Positions 24,505 through 33,637 of a stretch of DNA of 64,000 nt are shown here, one piece after another; the stretch's first letter is position 1, and every line of letters begins with the position of its first letter. Both the position numbers and the translations under genes were made by a program. Under the pieces are notes generated by a model. It was not told the DNA's origin. It did not search any database and was given only the letters and a program-made list of their open reading frames with translations. Source of the DNA: Mycolicibacterium neoaurum (GTDB lineage Bacteria; Actinomycetota; Actinomycetes; Mycobacteriales; Mycobacteriaceae); NCBI RefSeq assembly GCF_036946495.1, contig NZ_JAQIIX010000002.1, positions 3,658,001 through 3,722,000 of the forward strand, in the 5' to 3' direction.

Positions 24505-25490
24505 GGACCTTCGACTTCGCCCACGCGCAGACCGTCGACGACGCGGTGCGCCGTGGTGCCGACGGTGGCCGCTACTACGCCGGTGGCACCAACCTGCTCG
24601 ACCTGATGAAACTCGGTGTGGAGGCGCCGCCGGTGCTGGTCGACATCGGCCGGCTGGATCTGCGTTCGATCACCACCACGGCGGACGGCGGTGTCCTGAT
24701 CGGTGCCGGGGCGACCAATAGTGCCGTTGCCAACCACCGGCACATCCGGCGTGAGTACCCGATGCTCGCGCAGGCCATCCTCTCCGGCGCCACGACCCAG
24801 ATCCGCAATATGGCCACCGTCGGCGGCAATCTGATGCAGCGCACCCGCTGTCCGTATTTCATGGACACGTCGTCCACCCAGTGCAACAAGCGAATTGTCG
24901 GCAGCGGATGTGCGGCCCGTACGGGCTTCAATCGTGAGCATGCACTCTTCGGTGCCAGTGCAGCGTGTGTGGCTGTGCACCCCTCCGATATGGCGGTCGC
25001 GCTCGCGGCACTCGATGCGCACGTGCACGTGCAGGGTGCGGCCGGCCGGCGGACGATCGCGATCGCCGACTTCTTCGTGCTGCCCGGCGATCACCCTGAA
25101 CGCGACAACGTGGTGGGCGAAGGTGAACTGATCACCGGTGTCGAGCTTCCGCCGTCACCGTACGCCCGGCACAGTTGGTACCTGAAGGTGCGCGACCGGC
25201 ACAGCTATGCGTTCGCCCTGGTGTCGGTGGCCGCCGGAGTGCAGCTCGTCGACGGGAAGATCACCTCGGCCGCCGTGGCGCTCGGTGGGGTGGCCGCCAC
25301 TCCTTGGCGGGTGGCAGCCGCGGAACGGCAGTTGATCGGCGTACTGCCCTCGGATACCGCGTTCGGCGCGGCGGCCGATGCGCTGGTTGTCGGTGCTGAG
25401 CCGCTGGCGCAGAACGGATTAAAGATCAGACTTGTCCGTAACAGTGTGGTGCGGGCGTTGCGGCGGGCCGTCGATACACTCGATCGATGA
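24501..25490 (+). CDS. FAD subunit of the molybdenum oxidoreductase, with an extra Fe-S insertion
   Basis: A 329-residue FAD subunit (YYAGGTNLLDLMKLG and TVGGNLMQRTRCP are the FAD-binding loops). Four cysteines lie in RCPYFMD, QCNKR and GSGCAA plus a nearby position, as in PaoB/YagS and in 4-hydroxybenzoyl-CoA reductase, where this insertion binds a [4Fe-4S] cluster. I can see three clearly in the insertion and one more 40 residues later, so the cluster is likely but not certain. It completes the enzyme and is followed, again by ATGA, by the DUF3349 gene. Confidence 0.92.
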   Translation: MRTFDFAHAQTVDDAVRRGADGGRYYAGGTNLLDLMKLGVEAPPVLVDIGRLDLRSITTTADGGVLIGAGATNSAVANHRHIRREYPMLAQAILSGATTQIRNMATVGGNLMQRTRCPYFMDTSSTQCNKRIVGSGCAARTGFNREHALFGASAACVAVHPSDMAVALAALDAHVHVQGAAGRRTIAIADFFVLPGDHPERDNVVGEGELITGVELPPSPYARHSWYLKVRDRHSYAFALVSVAAGVQLVDGKITSAAVALGGVAATPWRVAAAERQLIGVLPSDTAFGAAADALVVGAEPLAQNGLKIRLVRNSVVRALRRAVDTLDR

Positions 25491-25816
25491 GTGTCTCATC
25501 GTTGATGGCGTCGGTGCTGAACTGGTTGCGTGCCGGTTATCCCGATGGCGTTCCCGGCCCCGACCGGGTGCCGTTGCTCGCGCTGTTGCGTAGCACGCCG
25601 CTGACCGATGAGGAGATCAAAGAGGTGGTGTTCAACATCGCCGAGGCTGCCGCCCCCGCCGACAACGACGATCCGATCACCCGCGAGGAGATCGAGATGT
25701 TCATCGCCGAAAAGACCCACCACGACCCCGGGCCCGAGAATGTCGCGCGGGTGGCGGCGCGACTGGCAGCGGCGGGCTGGCCACTGGCGGATTTCAGCCA
25801 GAGTCCTTCCGCGTAG
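25487..25816 (+). CDS. DUF3349 family protein
   Basis: A 109-residue protein typical of the mycobacterial DUF3349 family (WLRAGYPDGVPGPDRVPLLA, TDEEIKEVV, GPENVARVAARLAAAGWPLA). The family is small, acidic and helical, with several paralogues per genome, and its function is not known. Here it is the last gene of the molybdoenzyme operon by ATGA overlap. That could hint at a link to the enzyme or simply to growth-phase control. Confidence 0.88.
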   Translation: MSVSSLMASVLNWLRAGYPDGVPGPDRVPLLALLRSTPLTDEEIKEVVFNIAEAAAPADNDDPITREEIEMFIAEKTHHDPGPENVARVAARLAAAGWPLADFSQSPSA

Positions 25817-26238
25817 TGGCGCAGCACAGCCGCAGACATCTGTGAGATTGTGCTTGCGCGCCTTCGATTTCCGGCGTAATGTCGAACACAAGTTCGACGC
25901 GAAGGTGCTCCCGCTTTTTCGGTGAGCCCGTCTCGGCGGTCATGAGCCGTCGGGAAGGTTCGACGACCCCTGACGAGGGTTGGCCTGAACCGTATAGCCC
26001 TATGGGCGTGTTTTGGCAACACTTTGAAAGGGTGGGTCCAGGGGTAGACGCCATCCATTCCAGTTTTCCCGCAGGCGCTGGTGCATGATCTCGCGCGCTT
26101 CACCGCCGGAAGAGGATGCATGCCCGGTCCAGTTTTCGTTGATGGGTGCCAGGTATGTCGTGACCGATCTGTCGTCTCCAGCGTGAGCAGTGCTGCGCTG
26201 CACCTTGACAACTGAACAGTGAGCCGGCTCCTCACGCG
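25817..26238. other. Intergenic region without a recognised gene
   Basis: About 420 bp between the DUF3349 gene and the convergent membrane protein gene. The base composition is lower in GC than the flanks in places (for example 25890-26080). TTGACA occurs at 26200-26205 but no matching -10 box or gene follows it. No tRNA, repeat or credible protein was seen. Confidence 0.4.
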
Positions 26239-27048
26239 TTACGGGTGGGGTTGCCACGGTAGTTCGTTGGCCGCTACGCGCTGCCGCTCCTCGCTCTGCT
26301 CGTCGGCCCAGAAGTCATCGAACTTCTTGCCGGGGTGGACATTCGGGACACGATCGAGAAGGTTGCTCAGCCACGCGGGTGGCCGTGTGGGTTTCCATTG
26401 CGGCAGTGCGGAACTCAACTGTGCCATCGTCTTCAGGACGACGAACACCCCGAAGAAGGCGTCGGGTGCATCGCTGATGGCGATGGCCAGAAATCCGATC
26501 AACAGCGTCATGTGCACGACCATGACGCGACCGAGGACTTGACTGCCGATCTGCTCAAGCTGTCGGAACGGCCAGGCGCGCAGCTGGGTCAGATCCACCA
26601 GGAAGTCCACTGTCATGAAGGCGAACACCGACAGGCAGCCGAGGCCGACGCTGCGCCAATCGACCTGAACGAGGTGGCCGACACCGTTGTGGTTGAGCAA
26701 CAGCAGCACCGCACCCAGGAAGACGCCGTGCACCGCGGAGAAGCTCAGGCTGATGACCGCGAAGCTCGACATGTAGGTCGACAACGGCTTGGCGCTGCGC
26801 CGCCGCCCGTTGACCGTGTAGCGATAACGTCCATCCTCGTGGCCGGGTGCGTTGTAGTCGAAGTGCCCGCGCTTGGGTGACCAGCGCTGGTGCAGTGCGA
26901 TCCGGGCCAGGATGAAGAGCGCGGCGGCCACCGTCTCGAACCAGTACACCGCCAACGTGGTCGCACCGGACCAGTTCTGGGTGAACCACCCGAACACGGG
27001 CACTGCGATCACCCCCAGCATGGAGACCAGGTGTACGACGCGGATCAC
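26239..27048 (-). CDS. DUF6498-type integral membrane protein
   Basis: A 269-residue protein with about six hydrophobic helices: GVIAVPVFGWF and a following Tyr/Phe-rich helix near the start, AVISLSFSAVHGVFLGAVLL in the middle and VVHMTLLIGFLAIAI later. It fits the DUF6498 family of putative multi-pass membrane proteins. The GTG at 27048 is the best start; the frame continues much further upstream, but only opposite the hydrolase gene. It is divergent from that gene with 169 bp between. No function is known. Confidence 0.7.
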   Translation of the reverse strand: MIRVVHLVSMLGVIAVPVFGWFTQNWSGATTLAVYWFETVAAALFILARIALHQRWSPKRGHFDYNAPGHEDGRYRYTVNGRRRSAKPLSTYMSSFAVISLSFSAVHGVFLGAVLLLLNHNGVGHLVQVDWRSVGLGCLSVFAFMTVDFLVDLTQLRAWPFRQLEQIGSQVLGRVMVVHMTLLIGFLAIAISDAPDAFFGVFVVLKTMAQLSSALPQWKPTRPPAWLSNLLDRVPNVHPGKKFDDFWADEQSEERQRVAANELPWQPHP

Positions 27049-27181
27049 GTCGCAAATCGTCGCACGCAGGCAACCCAAAAGTGCGATTAGGCGGAACTGA
27101 CGATCGATGCGACGGGGGAGCCGTCGACCGCGGGCGAACAGTTTCGGAGAAGTGTCTACACATGCGTCAAAAAGCGCTAGC

Positions 27182-27195
27182 TTGACGGTTGTCAA
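27182..27195 (+). promoter_or_regulatory. TTGAC/GTCAA palindrome upstream of the secreted hydrolase
   Basis: TTGAC (27182-27186) and GTCAA (27191-27195) are perfect inverted arms around GGTT, 23 bases before the hydrolase start. The left arm can act as a -35 box. GTGTCTACAC (27152-27161) is a second small palindrome nearby. The arms are the same as those of the site at 4643, but with a different spacer. Confidence 0.4.
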
Positions 27196-27217
27196 ACCGG
27201 TCGTCCTTGGAGGCAGC

Positions 27218-29008
27218 GTGTCGCATATTTCGGCGTGGATGGGTGCTGGTGTGGTCGCAGCGGGGGTTTCCGCCGCGATGATCGCCGGAGCCGACGTGGC
27301 CAGCGCGGACACCGGCGCCGACTCCTCGTCAGACTCATCGACGAGCTCTTCCGATGGCGACCGGACACGTGCAGATAGTTCGCACGATGCGCCTGCACCT
27401 GCGTCCGAGAAGGCATCGGATAGTGACACGGACGCCAACGACGACACCGACGACACCGACGACGGTGCCGGGCTCGACGATGTCTTCAGCAACGACGTGG
27501 ACGCCGACGATGAGCTCGATGACGGTGTCGAGTTGGGCAGCGGTGACGAACAGGGCGAAGACGAGGTATCCGCCGGTGTCGGCGGCGGCGCGCGCACCGA
27601 AGACGACGTACTCGTCGAGGACATGAAGAGTGTGCTCGAGACGTCGGGATCGGAGAGCGAGGTCGTCGAGCCGATCGTCGAGAACCTGGCAACTTCCGAG
27701 ATCGGGGAGGACGCCTCCGCGGCCAACGAGGGTTCCGGCACCGAAGAGTCGGCCGCGGTCGAGTCCGCCGCCGTGACACCACATGGCGATGACACCAACG
27801 TCGCAACCCACGTGTGGACCCCGAACGTGGCGCCCGCCGCAGCATCGCCGGCGGCGGCCATCACCTCCGCGACGGTGAGTTCGGCAGTGGCGGCGCCGCA
27901 GCGGTCGCTGCTGGACATCATCGCGTCGTTCGTCTTCGACTTCGTCGGAGTGGCAGTGACATTCATCGCCGGACCGCCGGTCGTCCCGCGCGGCAGTACT
28001 GTGACGGTGCGGACATCGACCTTGGCGATCGACGGCCAGCACACGGTGCCCGCCCATTGGTATTACCCCGCGGGCGACGAGCCGCCGCAGCGGATCATCT
28101 ACCTGCAGCACGGCTTTCTCGGTGTCGGAGCGATGTACAGCTACACGGCGGCGAACCTTGCCGAAAGCACCAACAGCATCGTCGTGGTGCCGACGCTGAC
28201 CTCGAATCGCAACGTCGAGGACGGATTCTGGCTGGGCAGCGACGAGGCGCTGCGGGCCACGGCTGCACTGCTTCTCGGTGACCGGGAAGCCTTGACCGCC
28301 AGTGCAATTGCCGCCGGCTTCGCCGAGCGATACGGGGCCGAGGCCACTCTGCCGGACCGGTTCGCGTTGGTCGGGCATTCGCTGGGCGGCAATCTGGTGG
28401 CGGGTGCCGCGGGTTACTACGCCGACGCCATCACCGCAGGCGGGGAAACCAGCCACCTGGCCGGGGTGATCCTGCTCGACGCGGCACCGCAGGGCAGTGT
28501 GCTTTCCGATGCGCTGGTCAAACTGGACGGGGTCGGCAGCTACGTTCCCGTCATGGAACTCGGGGCCCCCAAGGAGCCTCGCCGGGTGGATGAGGCCCTC
28601 AACCAGCATCGGCCGGGGACCTTCAACGGCATCGTGCTGGAGAACGGCAAGCACCTGGACTCCATGGACGGCGGCTCCTGGCTCATCCAGTTCATCTCGC
28701 ACCTCTACCAGGGCTTCCCGACGGCGCAGAACCAGGCGGCGGCGCAGGTGATCATCGACGGCTGGGCGAAGGACATCCTCGACGGCCGGATCGATCCGCT
28801 CACCGGCCGGTGCGCCGGTGCGGAGTGCGCCGGCATCTATGGCGACCCGGGCCAGGTGCTGGAGCTGCCGACCCCGGCCGGGCCCACACGTGGGTCGGTG
28901 ATCGGCTCAGCCGTGCCCGTGCGGTCGGCCGAGTTCGAGCCGATGCCCGTGACGGCGACCGTGGCGGCGCGTGGGCCGGCAGCCCGAAATCTGATGTTGA
29001 GCATGTGA
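27218..29008 (+). CDS. Secreted alpha/beta hydrolase with a long acidic Asp/Ser-rich region
   Basis: A 596-residue protein. Residues 1-29 form a signal peptide (hydrophobic run, predicted cut after VASA). Residues 30-190 are low-complexity, very rich in Asp, Ser, Glu and Gly, and probably unfolded and acidic. A short linker leads to an alpha/beta hydrolase domain (about 265-560) with strand IIYLQHGFLG, nucleophile loop VGHSLGGNL (Ser) and an Asp in GVILLDAAPQ; the catalytic His may be in NGKHLDSMDG. GTG 27218 has TTGGAGG before it. The domain suggests a lipase or esterase acting on the cell envelope or host or environmental lipids. Confidence 0.85.
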   Translation: MSHISAWMGAGVVAAGVSAAMIAGADVASADTGADSSSDSSTSSSDGDRTRADSSHDAPAPASEKASDSDTDANDDTDDTDDGAGLDDVFSNDVDADDELDDGVELGSGDEQGEDEVSAGVGGGARTEDDVLVEDMKSVLETSGSESEVVEPIVENLATSEIGEDASAANEGSGTEESAAVESAAVTPHGDDTNVATHVWTPNVAPAAASPAAAITSATVSSAVAAPQRSLLDIIASFVFDFVGVAVTFIAGPPVVPRGSTVTVRTSTLAIDGQHTVPAHWYYPAGDEPPQRIIYLQHGFLGVGAMYSYTAANLAESTNSIVVVPTLTSNRNVEDGFWLGSDEALRATAALLLGDREALTASAIAAGFAERYGAEATLPDRFALVGHSLGGNLVAGAAGYYADAITAGGETSHLAGVILLDAAPQGSVLSDALVKLDGVGSYVPVMELGAPKEPRRVDEALNQHRPGTFNGIVLENGKHLDSMDGGSWLIQFISHLYQGFPTAQNQAAAQVIIDGWAKDILDGRIDPLTGRCAGAECAGIYGDPGQVLELPTPAGPTRGSVIGSAVPVRSAEFEPMPVTATVAARGPAARNLMLSM

Positions 29009-29042
29009 TCTCGATCAGCCGGACCACATCGGAAACAGCAAG

Positions 29043-29072
29043 CACCCCGCCGACGTCGACATCGGCGGGGTG
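29043..29072. terminator. Bidirectional terminator
   Basis: A perfect 11-bp stem (29043-29053 with 29062-29072) with an 8-base loop lies between the convergent hydrolase and adhC genes, so it can serve both. Confidence 0.75.
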
Positions 29073-29086
29073 GCTCGGCGGAAGCA

Positions 29087-30133
29087 CTAGATCGTGGCGG
29101 TGTCGATCACGAACCGGTACCGCACATCGCTGGAGATCACGCGGTCCCACGCCTCGTTGATGTAGGAGGCCTCGATGACCTCGATCTCCGGGGTGACGCC
29201 GTGCTCGGCGCAGAAATCGAGCATCTCCTGGGTCTCCGGGATACCGCCGATCATCGATCCGGAGATGCTGCGACGGCCACCGGCCAGCGGAAAGAACGGC
29301 ACCTCGAGCGGATGCTCGGGCGCACCCAGCTCGACCAGGGTGCCATCGATCTTGAGCAGAGCCAGGTACTGACCGAGGTCGAGGTTGGCCGACACGGTAT
29401 TGAGGATCAGGTCGAACTTGCCGGCCAGCTTGCTGAACGTGTCGGGGTCACTGGTGGCGTAGTACTCGTCGGCACCGAGTCGCAGGCCGTCTTCCATCTT
29501 CTTGAGCGACTGGCTGAGAACGGTCACCTTGGCGCCCATGGCGTGGGCCAGCTTGACGCCCATGTGGCCGAGGCCGCCGAGGCCGATGATGGCGACATTC
29601 TTGCCGGGGCCGGCGTTCCAGTGCTTGAGCGGGGAGAACAGCGTGATGCCCGCGCACAACAGGGGAGCGGCCTTGTCCAGCGGGATGCTGTCCGGGATGC
29701 GCAGGACGAACTTCTCGTCAACGACGATCGCCTGGCTGTAACCGCCCTGGGTGATGGTGCCGTCCCGGTCGGTGGCGCCGTAGGTGCCGATCATGCCGGT
29801 GCCGAGGCAGTACTGCTCCAGGCCCGCCGCACAGTTCTCGCAGTTCTGGCAGGAGTTCACCATGCAGCCGACGCCGACGTGGTCGCCGACCTTGTACTTG
29901 GTGACCTCCGAGCCGACCTCGGTGACCACTCCGGCGATCTCGTGACCGACGACGAGCGGGTAGCTGGGGGTGCCCCACTCGGCCTTGGCGGTGTGGATGT
30001 CGCTGTGACAGATGCCGGCGAACTTGATGTCGAACGCCACATCGTGCGGGCCGACGTCACGGCGCTCGATGGTGGTCTTGGTCAGCGGATCTGTCGCGGA
30101 GGTGGCGGCGTAGGCGGAAACAGTTGTGGTCAT
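29087..30133 (-). CDS. adhC: Zinc-dependent alcohol dehydrogenase (AdhC-type)
   Basis: A 348-residue medium-chain dehydrogenase of the cinnamyl-alcohol/NADP-dependent group. Catalytic zinc ligands lie in FAGICHSDIHT and VVGHEIAG, the structural zinc cysteines in SCQNCENCAAGLEQYC, and the cofactor-binding motif is AIIGLGGLGHMGVK. It reduces aldehydes with NADPH or oxidises alcohols. In M. tuberculosis adhC (Rv3045) also stands next to the FecB gene. GAGGA seven bases before the ATG supports the start. Physiological substrate is not certain. Confidence 0.93.
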   Translation of the reverse strand: MTTTVSAYAATSATDPLTKTTIERRDVGPHDVAFDIKFAGICHSDIHTAKAEWGTPSYPLVVGHEIAGVVTEVGSEVTKYKVGDHVGVGCMVNSCQNCENCAAGLEQYCLGTGMIGTYGATDRDGTITQGGYSQAIVVDEKFVLRIPDSIPLDKAAPLLCAGITLFSPLKHWNAGPGKNVAIIGLGGLGHMGVKLAHAMGAKVTVLSQSLKKMEDGLRLGADEYYATSDPDTFSKLAGKFDLILNTVSANLDLGQYLALLKIDGTLVELGAPEHPLEVPFFPLAGGRRSISGSMIGGIPETQEMLDFCAEHGVTPEIEVIEASYINEAWDRVISSDVRYRFVIDTATI

Positions 30134-30310
30134 CGATTCATCCTCTTCACATGCGTCTTTTCATATGGTCACGTGCGAATTCGTGCATCTTCACCCGACA
30201 GTAGTGAACTCAGCACAAGCGGGCACCGAGAAGTGCCCTCGCAGGGTGACAACGACCCGGGTGCCTGGTCTAGTCCCGCCGGCAGCTGTGAATTCGGTCA
30301 AAGAATCCGG

Positions 30311-30586
30311 TCAAAGACCGGGCGCCCGGAATCCCGCGTTGAAACTGACCCGGTCATACCGGGCGACCCCGGCCAGGGTGTAGGGGTCGGCGGCGGCGAT
30401 GGCGTCGGCCTCCTCGGCTGACATGTCCGCGGCGACCAGCACGGCGCCGTCCTGCGATTCCAGCCTGCCGGCCAGCAGGATCCGGCCGCCCTCGACCTCA
30501 CCCCGCAACCACTCCAGGTGTGCCGGACGGCTTTGATCGATGACGTCGAGGGGTTGCAGATAGGCGATGTTGAGGACATGGAACAC
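30311..30586 (-). CDS. YciI-like small protein
   Basis: A 91-residue protein with the YciI/muconolactone-type ferredoxin-like fold (FHVLNIAYLQPLDVIDQSRP, then HLEWLRGEVEGGRILLAGRL and DPYTLAGVARYDRVSFNAG). Some members are chlorohydrolase-like enzymes, but most have no known role. It begins at GTG only 10 bases past the stop of the FecB-like gene, so the two are transcribed together. No ribosome binding site is obvious, so translation may be coupled. Confidence 0.8.
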   Translation of the reverse strand: MFHVLNIAYLQPLDVIDQSRPAHLEWLRGEVEGGRILLAGRLESQDGAVLVAADMSAEEADAIAAADPYTLAGVARYDRVSFNAGFRAPGL

Positions 30587-30596
30587 GTCGCAAAGA

Positions 30597-31679
30597 CTAG
30601 TTGATGGGCGCGTTGAGCCAGCGTAGGTCGTCGATGATGCCGCGTGCGGCGACGACACCCTGCCCGGTCTGCCACACCTCGTTGTTGACCGCGAACACCC
30701 GGTCGTCTCGATTGGCCGACAACTTCCGCCAGGCCGCGCTGTCGAGAACCCGCGGCGCATGATCCTTGGCCGCCGGCGAGTCGAAGGACAGGTAGACGAT
30801 ATCGCCGTCCGCCGCCGACAGATCGGTGTCGTCGGAGAGATCGCTGATGTCGATCTCGATATAGGGGCGGTCGGTGAAGCGTTGTGCGGCAGGGCGATCC
30901 ACACCGACCTCGGCCAACACCGACGCCGGGAAGTTGGCGGTGCCGTAGACACGGACGGTGTTCTCGGTGAACTGCACGATCGAGGCCTGGAAATGGGTGG
31001 CGTCGTTGCCTCGGCCCGCCTCCTCGGCCATGCGTCGGAAGTCGCCGAGGATCGCATCGGCCGCCCCGGAACGACCGGATGCCGCGGCAACAGTCCGCAG
31101 GGTCGCCTGCCAGTCCTGGGCGGGGCCGGTGAACACCGTCGGCGCGATCGCGCTGAGTGCGCCGAAACCCTCCAGGCCGTGGCCGGCCGAGGCGAGGATC
31201 AGATCGGGATTCGCGCCGCGCGCTGCCTGGATGTCGGCGATGGGCGGTGCATTGTGCAGAACGGTGCCCAGATAGGAGGGCTGGGGCACCGCGGTGCCGA
31301 CCACGCGACCCTGCAGTCCGAGCGCGCACAAGGCGTCGAGCTGACCGGGAGCGAGGGCGACGAGTCGTTGTGGGTCCCCGCGCACCTCGGTGACCGCCGG
31401 TACGCCGGGGGCCGTGGCGTCCTGTGGCGCAGCGTTGCGCACCGGACGGACCGCCTCGACGGCACCGGGTCCGGTGGCGGCCGGCTCGGCAGCGCACGAT
31501 TCGTCCGGTTTGCGCTGGTTACCGAGCACGCCGGCACTGGCGATCCGGGTGGTGCTCGTGATGGGGGCGTCTGGGCCGGGGGTGCGGGTTGCGTCGCCGC
31601 CTCCGCAGCCGGTCAGCAGGACCAATGTGGCGGCGGCACCCGCGGCGATCAGGCCTGTGCGCGCAGAGGGGAACAGCAC
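30597..31679 (-). CDS. fecB: FecB-type iron-siderophore-binding lipoprotein (Rv3044-like)
   Basis: A 360-residue substrate-binding protein of the iron-siderophore ABC family. It has a lipoprotein signal with lipobox LTGC near residue 25, a linker with two cysteines, then a periplasmic-binding fold (QRLVALAPGQLDALCALGLQ, NPDLILAS, GDIVYLSFDS). In M. tuberculosis FecB (Rv3044) binds siderophores and haem and affects envelope permeability. GTG 31679 has TACCGT seven bases upstream (31687-31692, minus strand), a leaderless pattern. Open frame continues far upstream, but only opposite ctaD. Confidence 0.9.
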   Translation of the reverse strand: MLFPSARTGLIAAGAAATLVLLTGCGGGDATRTPGPDAPITSTTRIASAGVLGNQRKPDESCAAEPAATGPGAVEAVRPVRNAAPQDATAPGVPAVTEVRGDPQRLVALAPGQLDALCALGLQGRVVGTAVPQPSYLGTVLHNAPPIADIQAARGANPDLILASAGHGLEGFGALSAIAPTVFTGPAQDWQATLRTVAAASGRSGAADAILGDFRRMAEEAGRGNDATHFQASIVQFTENTVRVYGTANFPASVLAEVGVDRPAAQRFTDRPYIEIDISDLSDDTDLSAADGDIVYLSFDSPAAKDHAPRVLDSAAWRKLSANRDDRVFAVNNEVWQTGQGVVAARGIIDDLRWLNAPIN

Positions 31680-31853
31680 GCCGCCGACGGTATCAATGTC
31701 GGCGACCGGCCCGGCGCGACCCGCGCTGCGAGGGCCTCGACAAGCGAATACGACACTTTGTAGGACACCCATGTCGCAGCCGACCGGGATGGGGATAAGA
31801 TCACGGACATAACAGTGCCGGGATCTGACCCGTCGACTTTTTTGGAGGATCTG

Positions 31854-33599
31854 TTGGTAGCCGAAGCGCCCCCAATCGGAGAACTCGAGGCACGGCGTCC
31901 GTTCCCGGAGCGCATGGGGCCCAAGGGCAACCTGATCTACAAGCTGATCACGACGACCGATCACAAGCTGATCGGGATGATGTACTGCGTCGTCTGCTTC
32001 ATGTTCTTCTTCGTCGGCGGCCTGATGGCGCTGCTGATGCGCACCGAACTCGCCATGCCGGGACTGCAGTTCCTGTCCAATGAGCAGTTCAACCAGCTGT
32101 TCACCATGCACGGCACGGTGATGCTGCTGTTCTACGCCACCCCGATCGTGTTCGGCTTCGCCAACCTGGTGCTGCCGCTGCAGATCGGCGCCCCCGACGT
32201 CGCCTTCCCGCGACTGAACGCCTTCTCGTTCTGGCTGTTCCTGTTCGGTGCGCTGATCGCCATGGGTGGTTTCATCACCCCCGGCGGTGCCGCCGACTTC
32301 GGCTGGACCGCGTACTCCCCGCTGACCGATGCCATCCATTCCCCGGGTGCCGGTGGCGACCTGTGGATCATGGGCCTGGCCGTCGGTGGTCTCGGCACCA
32401 TCCTCGGTGGCGTCAACATGATCACCACCGTGGTCTGCATGCGCGCCCCCGGTATGACCATGTTCCGGATGCCGATCTTCACCTGGAACATCCTGGTGAC
32501 CTCGATCCTGGTGCTGCTCGCCTTCCCGCTGCTGACCGCGGCGCTGTTCGGCCTCGCCGCCGATCGTCACCTCGGCGCGCACATCTACGACCCGGCCAAC
32601 GGCGGTGTGCTGTTGTGGCAGCACCTGTTCTGGTTCTTCGGCCACCCCGAGGTGTACATCATCGCGCTGCCGTTCTTCGGCATCGTCTCGGAGATCTTCC
32701 CGGTGTTCAGCCGCAAGCCGATCTTCGGTTACACCACCCTGATCTACGCGACGCTGGGTATCGCGGCGCTGTCGGTCGCGGTGTGGGCGCACCACATGTA
32801 CGCCACCGGCGCGGTGCTGCTCCCGTTTTTCTCCTTCATGACGTTCCTGATCGCCGTGCCGACGGGTATCAAGTTCTTCAACTGGATCGGCACCATGTGG
32901 AAGGGGCAGCTGACCTTCGAGACGCCGATGCTGTTCTCGGTGGGCTTCCTGATCACCTTCCTGCTCGGTGGTCTGTCCGGTGTGCTGCTGGCCAGCCCGC
33001 CGCTGGACTTCCACGTGACAGATTCCTACTTCGTCATCGCGCACTTCCACTACGTGCTCTTCGGCACCATCGTGTTCGCCACCTACGCGGGCATCTACTT
33101 CTGGTTCCCGAAGATGACGGGCCGCCTGCTCGACGAGCGACTCGGCAAGCTGCATTTCTGGCTGACCTTCATCGGCTTCCACCTGACCTTCCTGGTGCAG
33201 CACTGGGTCGGTGACGAGGGCATGCCGCGTCGCTACGCGGACTACCTGCCCAGCGACGGCTTCACGACGCTGAACGTCATCTCCACCATCGGTGCCTTCG
33301 TGCTCGGCATCTCGACGCTGCCGTTCGTCTGGAACGTCTTCAAGAGCTGGCGCTACGGTGAGCCCGTCGTGGTCGACGACCCGTGGGGTTACGGAAACTC
33401 GCTGGAGTGGGCCACCTCGTGCCCGCCGCCGCGGCACAACTTCACCGAGCTGCCGCGTATCCGGTCGGAGCGTCCCGCGTTCGAGCTGCACTACCCGCAC
33501 ATGGTCGAGCGGATGCGCGCCGAGGCGCACATCGGCCGGGCACACGGACCCGACGACGGCGATGTCACCCGGATCGACGACGTAGAAGTTCGCAGCTGA
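31854..33599 (+). CDS. ctaD: Cytochrome aa3 oxidase subunit I
   Basis: A 581-residue subunit of the cytochrome c oxidase that forms the bcc-aa3 supercomplex in mycobacteria. About 12 membrane helices are visible, with the low-spin haem His in LFTMHGTVML, CuB and proton-channel signature WFFGHPEVYI, AHHMY and the haem a3/low-spin histidines in AHFHYVLFG. TTG 31854 with TTGGAGGAT before it gives the expected N-terminus; a GTG at 31815 would add 13 unusual residues. The rest of the oxidase genes are elsewhere, as in M. tuberculosis (Rv3043c). Confidence 0.97.
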   Translation: MVAEAPPIGELEARRPFPERMGPKGNLIYKLITTTDHKLIGMMYCVVCFMFFFVGGLMALLMRTELAMPGLQFLSNEQFNQLFTMHGTVMLLFYATPIVFGFANLVLPLQIGAPDVAFPRLNAFSFWLFLFGALIAMGGFITPGGAADFGWTAYSPLTDAIHSPGAGGDLWIMGLAVGGLGTILGGVNMITTVVCMRAPGMTMFRMPIFTWNILVTSILVLLAFPLLTAALFGLAADRHLGAHIYDPANGGVLLWQHLFWFFGHPEVYIIALPFFGIVSEIFPVFSRKPIFGYTTLIYATLGIAALSVAVWAHHMYATGAVLLPFFSFMTFLIAVPTGIKFFNWIGTMWKGQLTFETPMLFSVGFLITFLLGGLSGVLLASPPLDFHVTDSYFVIAHFHYVLFGTIVFATYAGIYFWFPKMTGRLLDERLGKLHFWLTFIGFHLTFLVQHWVGDEGMPRRYADYLPSDGFTTLNVISTIGAFVLGISTLPFVWNVFKSWRYGEPVVVDDPWGYGNSLEWATSCPPPRHNFTELPRIRSERPAFELHYPHMVERMRAEAHIGRAHGPDDGDVTRIDDVEVRS

Positions 33600-33637
33600 C
33601 CCGATAGCCGACCCGCGGCATCTCAACGGAGGTAACT

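Noticed and set aside
27049..28044. Extension of the DUF6498 frame opposite the secreted hydrolase
   Set aside because: The extra residues are Ser/Thr low-complexity, the complement of the Asp/Ser-coding tract.
31680..33626. Extension of the FecB frame to more than 1000 codons opposite ctaD
   Set aside because: The lipoprotein signal and leaderless promoter place the start at 31679; the extension is the complement of ctaD.
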